From Eupeodes corollae (taxonomy: Eukaryota; Arthropoda; Insecta; Diptera; Syrphidae), in contig NC_079147.1 in the NCBI RefSeq assembly GCF_945859685.1, positions 146,282,645 to 146,346,644 of the forward strand: 64,000 bases of DNA, in the 5' to 3' direction. Within the stretch, counting starts at the first letter, position 1, and each line of letters opens with the position of its first letter. Of the stretch, positions 1 through 11,465 are shown piece by piece. The notes beneath the pieces are model-generated. The model ran no database searches and was not told the origin of the DNA. It was given only the letters and a program-made list of their open reading frames with translations. The translations under genes and the position numbers were made by a program.

Positions 1-166
1 CGATTGGCGTTTATTCTTTGACAGCTCATAACGTAGAGTAAAAATGTATTCTATTAAATAATGGAAACAAATACGCAGGGGTAATTATTGCCCACAGTAC
101 AAAGTTGAAGAAATAATGTTGCAACTTTTCGCTAATCCTGAACGAAATAAAATATAATGAAAATAA
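1..166. other. AT-rich non-coding DNA
   Basis: No recognisable coding or repeat signal in this short left edge of the window. Confidence 0.4.
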
Positions 167-610
167 GATGAAAATTTCGGTGATAAAAATGGTGAACAGT
201 TTTCTCGGTCAACAAAGTGGTTGCACTAAGTTTCCATTTTTCCTAAGTCTTTGGGACAGTAGAAATAAAAGAAGTTTAAGAAAGAGTAAGGAAAAACTTG
301 TCAAATTAGACGACTTACAAAAGATACTTAATTTAGAAACTTTACGACAGAATCCATGCAATGCAGAATTTTCTCGCAAATTTGAAATCTCTTAAAAAAA
401 GATGCAAATTTCGGTCATTATAAAAATGATGAACAGTTTTCTCAGTCAACAAAGTTGTAACACTAAGTTTCCATTTTTCCAAAGTCTTTGGGACAGTAGA
501 AATAAAAGAAGTTTAAGAAAGAGTAAAAAAAATTGGTCAAATTAGACAACTTACACTTTACGACAGAATCCATGCAATGCAGAATTTTCTCCGAAATTAA
601 AAATTTTAAA
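167..610. repeat. Diverged tandem duplication, two copies of ~210-234 bp
   Basis: Positions 167-400 and 401-610 align along their length. Both share the blocks around AACAGTTTTCTC, CATTTTTCC, GTCTTTGGGACAGTAG and CAGAATCCATGCAATGCAG, in the same order. The second copy lacks about 20 bp present near 320-340 of the first and has scattered substitutions, so the duplication is old. A 75-codon open frame lies in copy 1 but is not kept open in copy 2, so I treat the unit as non-coding. Confidence 0.85.
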
Positions 611-3061
611 ATTAAATTGAAGTTGTAGGAGATCTTTAGCTAGAATAAAAAAGTATGCGGTGCAATATGCGACAATAAAACTCCACTTCATCCACATTCG
701 CTTGAACAAGTTTCCTGAAAACTAAGGAAATATCAGCGAAGATAAAGGAGAGTGTATGCATCAGGACTAAAGTGTCATTGAAGAGAGCTATCAAGGTTTC
801 TGAATCACGATGATGTTGCCTAACTTCTGTCAGTCTCTGATTCCATTTTCGAAAGTACACATCAAACAAGAGTTTTAAAAAGAAGATGTATGCCTTCATT
901 GCCGAAACTCAGAAACAAGAGTTGATAAAAATATTCCAATTATATTTTTGAATACAAAACACAACACTTCAACAATTCATTGTTTAAATTCACTATAAAA
1001 ATATTGCACATTTTTTGCAAAACTAAAAGGTCTTCGCAAAGCAGAAATAACGTAGAAAATTCATCTTCTTTAATAAAGCCCATTTTCCTCTAAAAAACTA
1101 AGTTAATAAGCAGACTTATTGCATTTCGTGTTGAAAAATCCAAGCTTCCTTATCTTCAACGTATATTTTGTTGTTGTTGTGTTGAAGCTTCTTAAACTGT
1201 CACTGTGAATGGAAAGCTCTACAAAGGTATTATTCAGGCCATCCACGATAGTAGTCCGAAACTTTAACGATTTGTTGATAGCGCTGATAAATGATATTTT
1301 ATGGACAGAAAAAGAAACCGAATTATGTCTGCTGTCTTTAATACTTCTACAAATATCGAATACTTAACAACTGAAATAGGCACTAACTCAATTATTCCAA
1401 TTTCCAATGAATAAATTACTGACCACAATCAAGTCAATTTTTATCCGACATCCGACATAAACAATTATGAGCGGTTATTGATTTGTTTCTATTTTCTCAT
1501 TAACATTATTTACACCATTCTTAAATAACTTTATTTATACTCAAAGTTTCTTATAGAAGAAACTCTTTTTCTTTGCTCATAAACTTTAATGGTTAACCAT
1601 TCAGCTGAGGTTAACCAAATTTCTCAGCAAAACAACAAATAGAAATGTCATGTTTTCGATAAATTTTCAAAACATTCCCCACAGTTTATTAAACTCTACT
1701 TAGTTTGTTTAACAAATTACATTAAAATTTAACGATATCATAAAGTTTTGTTTTTGCTTTTGTTTTCGGACAAAAAACCTATTTTCGGTTTAGTCTTAAA
1801 CTGTTTTGTAAGTTTTCTTCTTCCTTAATAATAACAAAGTATCTTTTTCTTGCTGCTTTTGAAACAATCTACATATATATCTATATTATTTATATTCAAT
1901 AAAGTTCTTCTTCAAAACCAATTTTCTTTCCCTCCCGTTTAAGAATTTACCTACTGGCACATATATCTACCTATTAATGGTTATGGTTTTTGTATTCCAC
2001 GTCAACGAAAGTCTTAAACTGAAGATACCAATACACGTATCTTTTCAAAAACTTCTTGACAAAAACAATTTAATTCATAAAATGCCACCAATTAAGTTAA
2101 TTTAATTTGAAAAGTTTCTTAGGTATAAGATGATAATATTTACAATCTATACCAACCAATAACAACCATAAAGCTTAATGATTTTAACAAAGACAAGAGT
2201 TTCCCTTTTCAAGTGTTTTATTCAAACCAATAAAATGACAGTATAGAACATCAAAATCAAAGAAGTTTCTTAGAAATCATTGCCAGTATTGAAATGTATT
2301 CCTTTTGAAAATTTAATAAATTTCAATAAAGTATAAAAGTTCTTTCTTATTTTGGTAATTTTAATTTTTAATCACATAATTAGATTCTTTATTTAAATGG
2401 TTGATTTAAGAAAAAGTGTGAACATTATAAATCATAAATAAGATTCAACCTTAATCCTTCTCTGAGGTATTATCTTCTTTAAAGGTTTATGGTGCAAGAA
2501 ACAATTATTTTGTTTTGGTGGTTGAAATTTGATTTTAAATTATTTCCGTTTTCCACCAACTAAAACCTTTTCGTATTTCTCAATGATTGGCTCAATAAGA
2601 CGTACTTATGAAAATAGGTAACAGTTGATTTCCAGAATTTAAAGAAAGTTATATCCTTTAAGAAAGGTACGATAGATTTTTTTAATGTGTTACAAAAACA
2701 TTGTTGGAATCCATATCCCAGCCAACTTCTAGGTAAATTTGAATTCTTGAATTTTTCGAGCCGCAAATGCGACACTTCTGCTAAAATGAAAATAATCGTT
2801 AAAGATAATTTTTCTATGGACATTAGCAAAGTTAATTTAGATTTTGCATCGTCATATTTTATTAACCAGTGACAAAAGTCACCAAAACTCCCACATCGAA
2901 ATACAAAGTCATTAAGGTTTTTTAACGTAAATGAATACAAAACTGAACTCAAATTTTGAAATGAATTGATTCATACCAATATCAATACAAAGTGTAACAA
3001 TTTAATTTTAACCCAGGTAAACAAAAAAAAGTACGTATACGCCCGAGTATACAAAATCAAC
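611..3061. other. Gene-poor AT-rich stretch
   Basis: Only short open frames occur, including 87 codons at 636-899 (minus) and 130 codons at 2560-2952 (minus). Neither shows a motif I recognise, a signal peptide or a domain pattern. No transposon ends were seen. Confidence 0.4.
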
Positions 3062-3063
3062 TA

Positions 3064-5617
3064 CAGTCAAACCCGCTTAAGAGAAACTGCCAAATGCCAC
3101 AGTCCCTCTTTCACTTAAGCGGGTTTTTCACTTAAACGGACCCCGCTTAAGTGAAAAAAGTTTCACTTAAGCGGAGTCCGGATAAGTGAAAAAAAATTTC
3201 ACTTAAGCGGATTTAAAAATTCCATTAAATGAAGATTTAACGCTGGAAACAAGTGTACATATTTATCTATTGCTTGGAAAAAGTTTAAATAAAATAGTTT
3301 GAGTAACACAACAATCAAATAACACAAAAATAATTTATTCAATAAAAAAAAACTAAACACGTATGTATGTACATATTATATAGGAATTCAAAGGTAGTAT
3401 TACATACATATTGCATAAATTATATTAAATCACATATGAGTTTTTGTACTTTAATTGATTGGCACATTGTGCATACCAAAAATAGGCTTCATTAAGGTTT
3501 TAAATACATAAATATTCACATTTTTGAATAAAATATTGTTAGTTCAATAAAGAAAAAATTTCACTTCCTTTTAAAAAAATCATCAATTTTAGTTTGTGAC
3601 AAAGACTTAAAATGGCAATTCATCATTTTATATTCGATCTCATCAAGAATTAGCTCTAGTTCAATATCACCATCCGAAAACTGCTTAAGAACACCGAGAG
3701 ATTTAAAAGCTTCTTGGAGTGTTGGTTTCTGAAAACCCAAAATTTCCACATCTGAATCATTTTCAGATGCAGATCTGTTGTCTCCAAGCTCTTCGAATTG
3801 TAGTGCTGCCTCATTTATAATGTCTTCGTCTGTCATGTCGCCAAAACAAGGAAGATCCTGATCTATATTTACAAGATAATCAATTTCTTCTCTTATTGCT
3901 GTCGGAAAATTATTTTCTTCATCTACTGGTTCTACTTCTACTTCTTCATCACTGTTAAAAGTCAAACCAGCTTTCCGGAAACAGTTCTTTATGGTCAAAG
4001 GAGTCACCATCCACCAGGCTCTTTTTATCATTTTTAACGCAATCAGTAAATTTATTTTTTTTGAAAAATCAGATAGGGATTCCCCATTATCCAAATGAAG
4101 AAGTTGCTTCTTTGTTATACATCTTCTGTAATGGGCCTTAAAGCAGTGTATAATTCCCTGATCCAAAGGTTGCATGACAGAGGTGGCATTCGGGGGAAAA
4201 AAATCAATTTTAATGTTTCCCAAATTAACATCGCATTCTAATTTGTGGCAAGAAGCATTGTCCACAATTAACAAAACCTTTTTTTTTTTTGCTTTAAATG
4301 TGTTGTCCAAATCTTGCATGATCATCGTCCAAATGTTACTTGTCATCCAAGCTTTGGTGTTAGCATAATATTTAACAGGAATCGTGTTTTTGTTAAAGCA
4401 TCTTGGATTACGAGATTTACCTGTGTAGATGAAAAAAAGATAAGCAAACACAAAACATCAAATAATTTTTTTAATCTAAAACTATGTACACACCGATACA
4501 GAAAATCATTTTATCTGTTCCAGTTGAATTCGAAACAAAAAGGATCGTAATACGATCCTTTGGTAACTTCATTCCTGAAGGGTGTTCAGTTCTGTTCACC
4601 AATGAACCCGTTGGTAGAGCCTTAAACATTAGCCCGGATTCATCCGCATTATAAATATCATCAGGATCGTAGTTTTGACGAATGTCTGGCCACACATTTT
4701 CTAGCCAAGCATTAGCAGCAACTGTGTCAGCCGAATTTTTTTCTCCACAAAGCTTTTTAAATTGGATGTTTTCTCGTTTTTTCCATCGATCTAACCATCC
4801 ATTTGTCGGCTCAAAGTCGACGTCCAGCATCAAAGAAAAACTTTTTGCCTTATCCATGAGCATTGGCCCAGTTATTATGGCGTTTTTAGAGCGCATGTCT
4901 TTAAACCAAATGGACAAAGATTTATCCACTTGCTTTTGTGCTCCAGTGCGCTGACGTTTCCTTAATAAATTTTGGTTTTGGGCAGCCACTTTAAGGATTG
5001 TATCTTTTTGTTTAATTATTCTAGATACCGTCGGCGCACTGCAATTGAATTTGGAGTAAATATTTTTCCTGGTTTCACCATCGTCGAGTAGTTTTAAAAT
5101 TTTTAATTTGTCTTTTACAGACAAACAAACTAATTTCTTAGTTTTATGTGGCTGAAAAGGAACATAAATTAAATTTTATTTTCTTGTTAATTAATCTCAA
5201 AATACGTACATACCTCTGGATGAGACATTTGAAATGTTGTTTATATTTTTGAAACAAAACCAAAAAGCAAGTCGTTTGTATGTAAATAAACGTTTGTGAC
5301 AAACAAAAATTGAAATGTCATTTTCGTGGTGAATACGTGGTGAAGGTGGAAAATAAAGATGAAATGACAGCGTTCAGCAAATTTTTGGTCTGTTCGATTA
5401 CTTTTTTTTATTTTCACTAAAGCGAGTTTTTTTTTCAATGAAATATATTAAATTGAACTGAAATATGTTTCAGGTATCCGGGTTTTTCACTTATGCGAGT
5501 TTCGCTTAAGCGGAGTGTTTTAAAGGTAATTGGTCGAAAAATACTCGGGGATAAAAAAAGTGTTTCAGATAAGCGGGTTTTTCTCTTAAGCGGGTTTCTC
5601 TTAAGCGGGTTTTACTG
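3064..5617 (-). mobile_element. pogo/Tigger-type DNA transposon, complete
   Basis: This 2,554 bp element begins CAGTCAAACCCGCTTAAGAG and ends with the inverse of CAGTAAAACCCGCTTAAGAG. The terminal inverted repeats run 24 bp with one mismatch. It is flanked by TA at 3062-3063 and 5618-5619, the duplicated target of the Tc1/mariner superfamily; CAGT ends are usual for pogo/Tigger. Inside both ends lie many further copies, in both orientations, of a TTCACTTAAGCGG-like motif (3105-3215 and 5410-5610), which look like subterminal transposase-binding repeats. The single gene reads right to left. Confidence 0.93.
3561..5228 (-). CDS. pogo/Tigger transposase (CENP-B-like), three exons
   Basis: Enzyme expected to bind the element ends and cut and rejoin DNA in the nucleus. 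The exon model is 5228-5214, 5151-4494 and 4420-3561, joined across introns 5213-5152 and 4493-4421, each with GT and AG borders. It gives about 510 residues with no internal stop. The frame from 5124 alone has no ATG (it opens on TTG), so I chose the ATG at 5228. Intron 2 removal restores the family motif CIGKSRNPRCF. The N-terminus carries a psq-like helix-turn-helix (about residues 15-65), then a CENP-B-type helix-turn-helix (about 75-140) and a DDE_1 domain. Catalytic candidates are D175 (NADESG), D278 (VDNASCH) and D311 (QPLDQG), a DD32D spacing. The C-terminus is acidic and ends in a DDFF motif. Splice sites are inferred, not tested. Activity is unproven. Confidence 0.88.
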
Positions 5618-6118
5618 TATTTTCCTTATATGAAGTCACAATGATCGGCATTTGGTTTCTTCATTTAATCAACATTGATTGATGAACAATAAAACTGCAT
5701 TTTTCAGTTTTATTTGACATTCTTTGAAACTGTTTAAGCTTCTAAACACCTATATTAAATTTATTTTGTGGAACATCTTAAGCGGCCCATAGACACCAAA
5801 CTTGTGATTACACTTGTGTCGGTGTGCAAAAATGTGTGGCTAGTGTGGCCAAGCTTTAAAGTCACTATTTGTGATATTTCCTCTTTCTGTGTACAATTTA
5901 GTGTGTCATGTGTGGTGGAATGCCACACCGAGTGTCAGTACACCGGTGTGCACACAAGTGTGTTTTCTATAGGCTGCTTTATGATCCACAAAATCATTTA
6001 TCTTTCCAAAGTTACATCCTACTTTCTATTCTCACTTTGGATTTTAAAACTTTGTGACATTTTTTTGCAAGAAGGGTTTAGACAGCAGAAGCTTTAATGA
6101 AATCTTTGGATCTTAGAT
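5618..6118. other. Spacer between Tigger element and SINE
   Basis: A 109-codon open frame at 5768-6097 is rich in GTGTG-type simple sequence and has no recognisable domain. Nothing else was seen. Confidence 0.4.
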
Positions 6119-6119
6119 T

Positions 6120-6365
6120 TAAAATAAAATAAATTAGGTGGCGCAACAATCCGTTTAGAACCAGGGCCTAGTGACTTACAACTCTCAACCATTCCTTTTG
6201 CGAGTACTTTTTATCAGGGATGTTGGGGACCTACAGTTTTTAGCCGAATCCGAACGTCTATTTTGAGAAAGCACTTTTCATGAAAAGAATTACTCTTGTC
6301 AATTCCTCGCAAAATGTAGTACCCTTGAAAAAAACTTTAGATGGAAAAGGGAGGGATTGAGAGTT
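6120..6365 (-). mobile_element. SINE copy 1 (tRNA-headed family), degraded head
   Basis: The reverse complement of this stretch matches the SINE at 57874-58160. The shared parts are the GTTGCGCCACCTAATTTATT tail, the GTAAGTCACTAGG block, the GCCGAATCC/GCTAAT block and GCGAGGAATTGACAA. The box-B region is still visible as TCAATCCC near 6352-6359, while the box-A half is eroded. No target-site duplication could be defined. Confidence 0.8.
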
Positions 6366-6839
6366 ATTAAACGTTTCTGGATGAACAAAAAACAATAAAA
6401 GTGCAAAGAAGCACTTGGAGTGCTAAACAAATGAGCGCAATGGTCTAGCTTTGACTTTTCTAAAAGCTTATTTGAAATGCTTAAATAAGCTTAACAAGAA
6501 GTTACTAGGAAATTGAAAATTAATATGTGATTCGATACAAAGCGTGTCCGCTTTTCGTTGTAAGCTGGATATTTTTGAAAAAGATAATGCTTAAAAATAG
6601 AAAAAATATGAAAAATAGAGGACATTGCGGTGTTTTCAAACTTTCTATCCGATCTTAAAAGCAAATTAGCTGTAAGATTCCAAGACTTTGCAAAATTTGA
6701 AAGCTATCTCATTTCTTTTAACTGCATCATGAAGTAGCAGAATGAACAGACCTGGCTGCAAAGTTATTCGATCTTTCTTTTTTTTCTTAAATTTAAGAAA
6801 TTCAAAAACTAGACCTTGATAAAAACGTTTTAAATCGTA
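6366..6839. other. AT-rich spacer
   Basis: No coding or repeat signal recognised. It may include eroded upstream parts of the following LINE fossil. Confidence 0.35.
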
Positions 6840-7440
6840 TATGGACCCTATTTTACACTACTTGCTGAACTCTGCTACCGACCAATAAATGTCTTGCCAT
6901 TGAAAGTTTTTTAAAATTTTAATACTTTATGAAATTAGTGAACATTATTAAAAACACAATTTACTGAGTTCTCGTCAACCCGGTTTCTGTGAAAACATGT
7001 TTAACAATTAAGATCTGAATTAGACAAAACAAAATATCAATTTTATGTCTGTTCGTTCTTTCCAAAACTCTTGATAGTATTTATCACCTTAAGCTTCCTA
7101 AAAAACTTAAGCTAAATCAATTTCAGCAAAACTTCATTACTTCTGGTTACTGGGTAACTAAATAAGAAGTTTCAAAAGGTTTTTAGTACTTTTTGCCCTT
7201 AGTTTTATAACTTTGTTGTGGTGTTCCTCAGGGCGCCATATTTAGACCGCTCATTTTTCCCATGTTTGTAAATAACCTTCCCGACGCCATTTCACATTCT
7301 AAAAGAATCTCTTTGAACTGTCGGAGCTGAATAGTAGAACGATAACCTAACCTAAGAATTTTTATCAGCTTGACCAAACTGTCAATTACTTCTTTCATGT
7401 AGCACTTAGTTTTCCACAAAGGGCTGCCTCGTGCTTTTTT
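6840..7440 (+). pseudogene. LINE reverse transcriptase fossil (jockey/CR1-like)
   Basis: Reverse-transcriptase blocks appear in the correct order but in changing frames. YRPINVLP is at 6876-6899, a SSRQPGF-like block corresponds to the usual QxGF motif near 6970, and GVPQGAIFRPLIF begins at 7220 and is followed by a VNNLP-like block. Stops and frameshifts separate them, so no protein can be made. No endonuclease half or 3' tail was recognised, so the insertion limits are approximate. The GVPQG motif with a downstream F-N-D/N-LP block fits the jockey/CR1 group; closer assignment is not possible by eye. Confidence 0.78.
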
Positions 7441-8074
7441 TTTAGAAGTTTAATGTGCCTTGAGTTTTTCTTATGAAATTTCTGATGAGTTGTTCATAAT
7501 TGTTCATAATAAGGCTTTGAATTGGCAGCTATCAACAATTGCATTGTGCGTCCATATTGTTAGACGGAACTTTTTTTAAAAATTAACAAAACAATCGATA
7601 AAGAATGAAAGCTTCGCAATTAGATCTGACAATCAGACTGATAACCAATTCGACTGTCAATTTGATTTATTTTTTGTGAATAGCTGTTTAGCTAAAACTC
7701 TTTAGTCATCAGGTGTACTTCTGTTTTTGTGTATTGGAATAACCTATGCATAACCCCGAAATTTCTATCTTAATGAATAGGACTTAAATTTAGCTTTTCT
7801 TACTCCAAAGTTGCTTTGTTTCTGAAGTAAGTGTATATTACCTAAATGACTCTAACTTCGATTTCGACGCCATCTTTGATAAAATGTATGTATCTTTATT
7901 TTAATTCGATTCGTTTTTGGTTTGTAAAAATATTTTAGATTCTTTAACTCTTTCTCATCGTAAAACTATAGGGACTGAAATATTACAATCTCTAGGTTGA
8001 TTCAAAATTAAAAACGTTCTTGTTCATAACTTAAGCAGATGTCGTTAGCTAGTTAGAAACTATTCAAATCAAAC
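7441..8074. other. AT-rich spacer
   Basis: Nothing recognised up to the TA target site at 8075-8076. Confidence 0.4.
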
Positions 8075-8076
8075 TA

Positions 8077-9331
8077 AAGGGTGATTTTTTTGAGGTTAGG
8101 ATTTTCATGCATTAGTATTTGACAGATCACGCGGGATTTCAGACATGGTGTCAAAGAGAAAGATGCTCAGTATGCTTTGATATTTCATCATGAATAGACT
8201 TACTAACGAGCAACGCTTGCAAATCATTGAATTTTATTACCAAAATCAGTGTTCGGTTCGAAATGTGTTTCGCTCTTTACGTCCGATTTATGGTCTACAT
8301 AATCGACCAAGTGAGCAAACAATTAATGCGATTGTGACCAAGTTTCGCACTCAGTTTACTTTATTGGACATTAAACCAACCACACGAATGCGTACAGAAG
8401 AGAATATTGCGTCTGTTTCTGAGAGTGTTGCTGAAGACCGTGAAATGTCGATTCGTCGCCGTTCGCAGCAATTGGGTTTGTGTTATTCGACCACATGGAA
8501 GATTTTACGCAAAGATCTTGGTGTAAAACCGTATAAAATACAGCTCGTGCAAGAACTGAACCCGAACGATCTGCCACAACGTCGAATTTTCAGTGAATGG
8601 GCCCTAGAAAAGTTGGCAGAAAATCCGCTTTTTTATCGACAAATTTTGTTCAGCGATGAGGCTCATTTCTGGTTGAATGGCTACGTAAATAAGCAAAATT
8701 GCCGCATTTGGAGTGAAGAGCAACCAGAAGCCGTTCAAGAACTGCCCATGCATCCCGAAAAATGCACTGTTTGGTGTGGTTTGTACGCTGGTGGAATCAT
8801 TGGACCGTATTTTTTCAAAGATGCTGGTGGACGCAACGTTACGGTGAATGGCGATCGCTATCGTTCAATGCTAACAAACTTTTTGTTGCCAAAAATGGAA
8901 GAACTGAACTTCGTTGACATGTGGTTTCAACAAGATGGCGCTACATGCCACACAGCTCGCGATTCTATGGCCATTTTGAGAGAAAACTTCGGAGAACAAT
9001 TCATCTCAAGGAATGGACCGGTAAGTTGGCCACCAAGATCATGCGATTTGACGCCTTTAGACTTTTTTTGTGGGGCTACGTCAAGTCTAAAGTCTACACA
9101 AATAAGCCAGCAACTATTCCGGCCGAAATGCTCGAAAAAGTTACCCAAAATTGGACTTTCCGAATGGACCACCTAAGACGCAGCCGCGGTCAACATTTAA
9201 ATGAAATTATCTTCAAAAAGTAAATGTCATGGACCAATCTAACGTTTCAAATAAAGAATCGATGAGATTTTGCAAATTGTATGCGTTTTTTTTTTTTTTT
9301 TAAGTTCTCAAGCTCTTAAAAAATCACCGTT
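8077..9331 (+). mobile_element. rosa-type (DD41D) mariner-like transposon, copy 1
   Basis: A 1,255 bp element starting AAGGGTGATTTTTT and ending with the inverse of AACGGTGATTTTTT. It is flanked by TA at 8075-8076 and 9332-9333. The left end (8077-8189) and the transposase are almost identical to the copy starting at 63100. A poly-T run lies just inside the right end. The single transposase gene is broken by a one-base loss and a 42 bp deletion, so this copy is non-autonomous. Confidence 0.92.
8190..9223 (+). pseudogene. DD41D (rosa-type) mariner-like transposase, frameshifted
   Basis: The ATG at 8190 opens a long frame. Residues 1-50 form a helix-turn-helix that begins with TNEQRLQIIEFYYQNQ, and a second DNA-binding segment runs to about 115. 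The DDD catalytic domain follows: D156 (FSDEAHFWLNG), D249 (WFQQDGATCHTA) and D291 (CDLTPLDFF). There are 41 residues between the last two, the spacing that defines the rosa/DD41D group. Next to D291, at about 9062-9068, one base is missing compared with the copy at 63713, so the C-terminal GYVKSKVYTNKP part lies in another frame and ends at 9223. A 42 bp segment after 9120 is also missing, lost between two ATTCC repeats. The rest is open and well preserved, so the break is recent. Confidence 0.92.
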
Positions 9332-9333
9332 TA

Positions 9334-10785
9334 TAACTAACCACCCATTTTGCTTTGTTTTATTCTTCCTAAATGACAAACAAAAAAAGCATCCAATTTT
9401 TCAGGTCCTTGCAATCTTCGTGAAAAGAAAATATTGTTTTCATATATTTATCTACTACCTTTTGGCACACAATTTTACCGCAAAGCTACATGACAAACGT
9501 TCTTCTTGTTTTATGTTCAAAACGACGAATCCTCATAAAGCAATCACATCTATCTCTATCTTCATAAAGTGTATCGCTTAGATAGATAGACTCACACTAA
9601 TGTATCTATGTATGTGTAAGTATGAAAAAACGATAAGGCCGCAGCACTTTATATATAATTTTTCTTCTTGTGAACGTTTTTCTCATAGAAAAAAAAAGAA
9701 GAAAAACACCAACAGCCGACGAAGGACTTTCAGTCATAGAAGCTTGAAAAACAACAACAATCTATTGGTAATTCATTTGTTTTGGTCTATCACCCCCTAT
9801 AATGGTTCTGTAGAATATGATACAGGCACATCTGTAGGTAGCTAGCTGTAGGTATAGGAAAGGAATGCAAGTTGTTAGCTGTTGGGAGACCCCTGTTCAA
9901 AACATTTATTCTATCCACATCCCCGCAGAGATATCAAATAATGTTATGGTGCTTGAAGCTTGGGGGTAGAAAAGTCGTACACACATGTAGAGTACGGATG
10001 GTGTCACATTCAAGTACTCACGCACAATATCATTTTCCTGGTTTTGAATTTAAGGGAGCGGTTGTTTATTGAAAGGGAGACGATGACGACTCCTCTCTAT
10101 GAACACAATGAGAACAATGTACCAAATGTATGAACGTTCCTACTTTATATGTCCCCATAGAATGTGTGGATAATAAAATCATTGAATGACTGAGTTCCGC
10201 AGACACTCTGGGGACAACATTCTCTAAGAACAGAAACACAGTACAGTAAGTGTCGCCTTAATAAATACACCTGGGTACAATTGAAAGCTTTTTTTACTTT
10301 TTATTGCTACCTAATAATATCACAATGGGAATCGACATCATAATATCTATAAAAGCAAGGATAATAGGACTGTACTTTGGGTCTAATAAGTCGACAGTCA
10401 ACAACGACTACGACGAGACTAATAAATAAAGCAGTTCATGGTATGTTCCGAAACTGGCTTGTTTTATTGGGTTTTGTTGCTTAACCCTAATTAAGAGTAC
10501 ATCGATGTGCTTTTATTGCAAATAACATAGACTAAAGGATGCGATAATACAAAACAAGTTGTGTATATGGAATACAAAATGACGATTTGTTTGAATTAAT
10601 TTTGTGAATGACGAATTTTAGTGCCTTTGGAAATTTCTCTGTCTGTCGTAGTCGGTTATTTACTTCGGAAAACAAATTTTCACTTTTCAATTTCAATAAT
10701 TTTGTATTAGCAGAATGATTTATGTTAGTTTCCGTGGGTTTGAGTACGTAGATACGCTTTTGTCTAAAATGAAATGTTTTACAAA
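9334..10785. other. Non-coding spacer with simple sequence
   Basis: Contains poly-T/poly-A runs and TCTATC-type simple sequence near 9545-9610. Short open frames (60-103 codons) have biased, low-complexity products and no recognised domain. Confidence 0.4.
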
Positions 10786-11465
10786 AGCCTGCCTGAGGCT
10801 ATCCCTATTCGCTTATGCTCATGTAGGGGTAAATGACGATATTTTGTTTGTATCACAATATCTGCATCTGAGTTTGTCATCACGATCCCTTATTAAAAAT
10901 GCGTGCCTAAAAACTTCCTGTCAAGCCGATAAATTCAAGAAGTGCTTAAAAATCTTAAATGAAATGCTGGTGTGCCTCAGGGCTCTGTTCTGTCTCCGAC
11001 ACTCTTTTTAATTTTAATTTGTGATATCATGTTAAAAACTTCCGATTAACTGAATTGTTACGCTGGCTGTTGTCTATAAGACTTATATACGTCCAAAGCT
11101 TACCCATTTCTCCAGTAACTTAATTAAGCCTCATTGGGCAGTATTTAACGAAGAGCTTTTAAAATAATTTCTTTTAATAATATCATAAACTCAACAACGT
11201 GAATCGAACGTCGTCGTAAAGTTTCTTGCATCACAATTTTTCGCAATTATTTTAACGGCCTATGCTCTAGTGAAATAGCCAATTGCATACCCCGCCCCTT
11301 TTAACAATACCAATGAGTTTGCCATTATGTTCAACTTCAGACGTACTGTGAAGTTAAGATATTTGTTCTTTAAACGTACTAGACGAATGTGGAATGCCTT
11401 ATCACAGTTTTCCTTTCAAGAATTTATGTAACCAAATCTCCCCTCTACCCTATCTCTTTTTCTAA
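10786..11465 (+). pseudogene. LINE RT C-terminal half fossil (CR1/jockey-like)
   Basis: GVPQGSVLSPTLF starts at 10969, the conserved RT motif upstream of the YADD block. Further on lies a block around RNYFNGLCSSEIANCIPRP (about 11230-11295), then SF-type residues and RRMWNAL at 11381-11400. This order is the standard C-terminal tail of CR1/jockey-group ORF2 proteins, which read roughly 'F..LP..VF' near the end. Frameshifts, a likely deletion and the absence of the YADD block make it a pseudogene. Confidence 0.75.

Noticed and set aside
2560..2952. 130-codon minus-strand open frame as a host gene
   Set aside because: No recognisable domain, no plausible splice context, and an overlapping open frame on the other strand; in AT-rich DNA of this length it may occur by chance.
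4471..5124. Transposase starting at 5124
   Set aside because: That codon is TTG. An ATG at 5228 joined through a GT-AG intron gives a proper start in the same frame.
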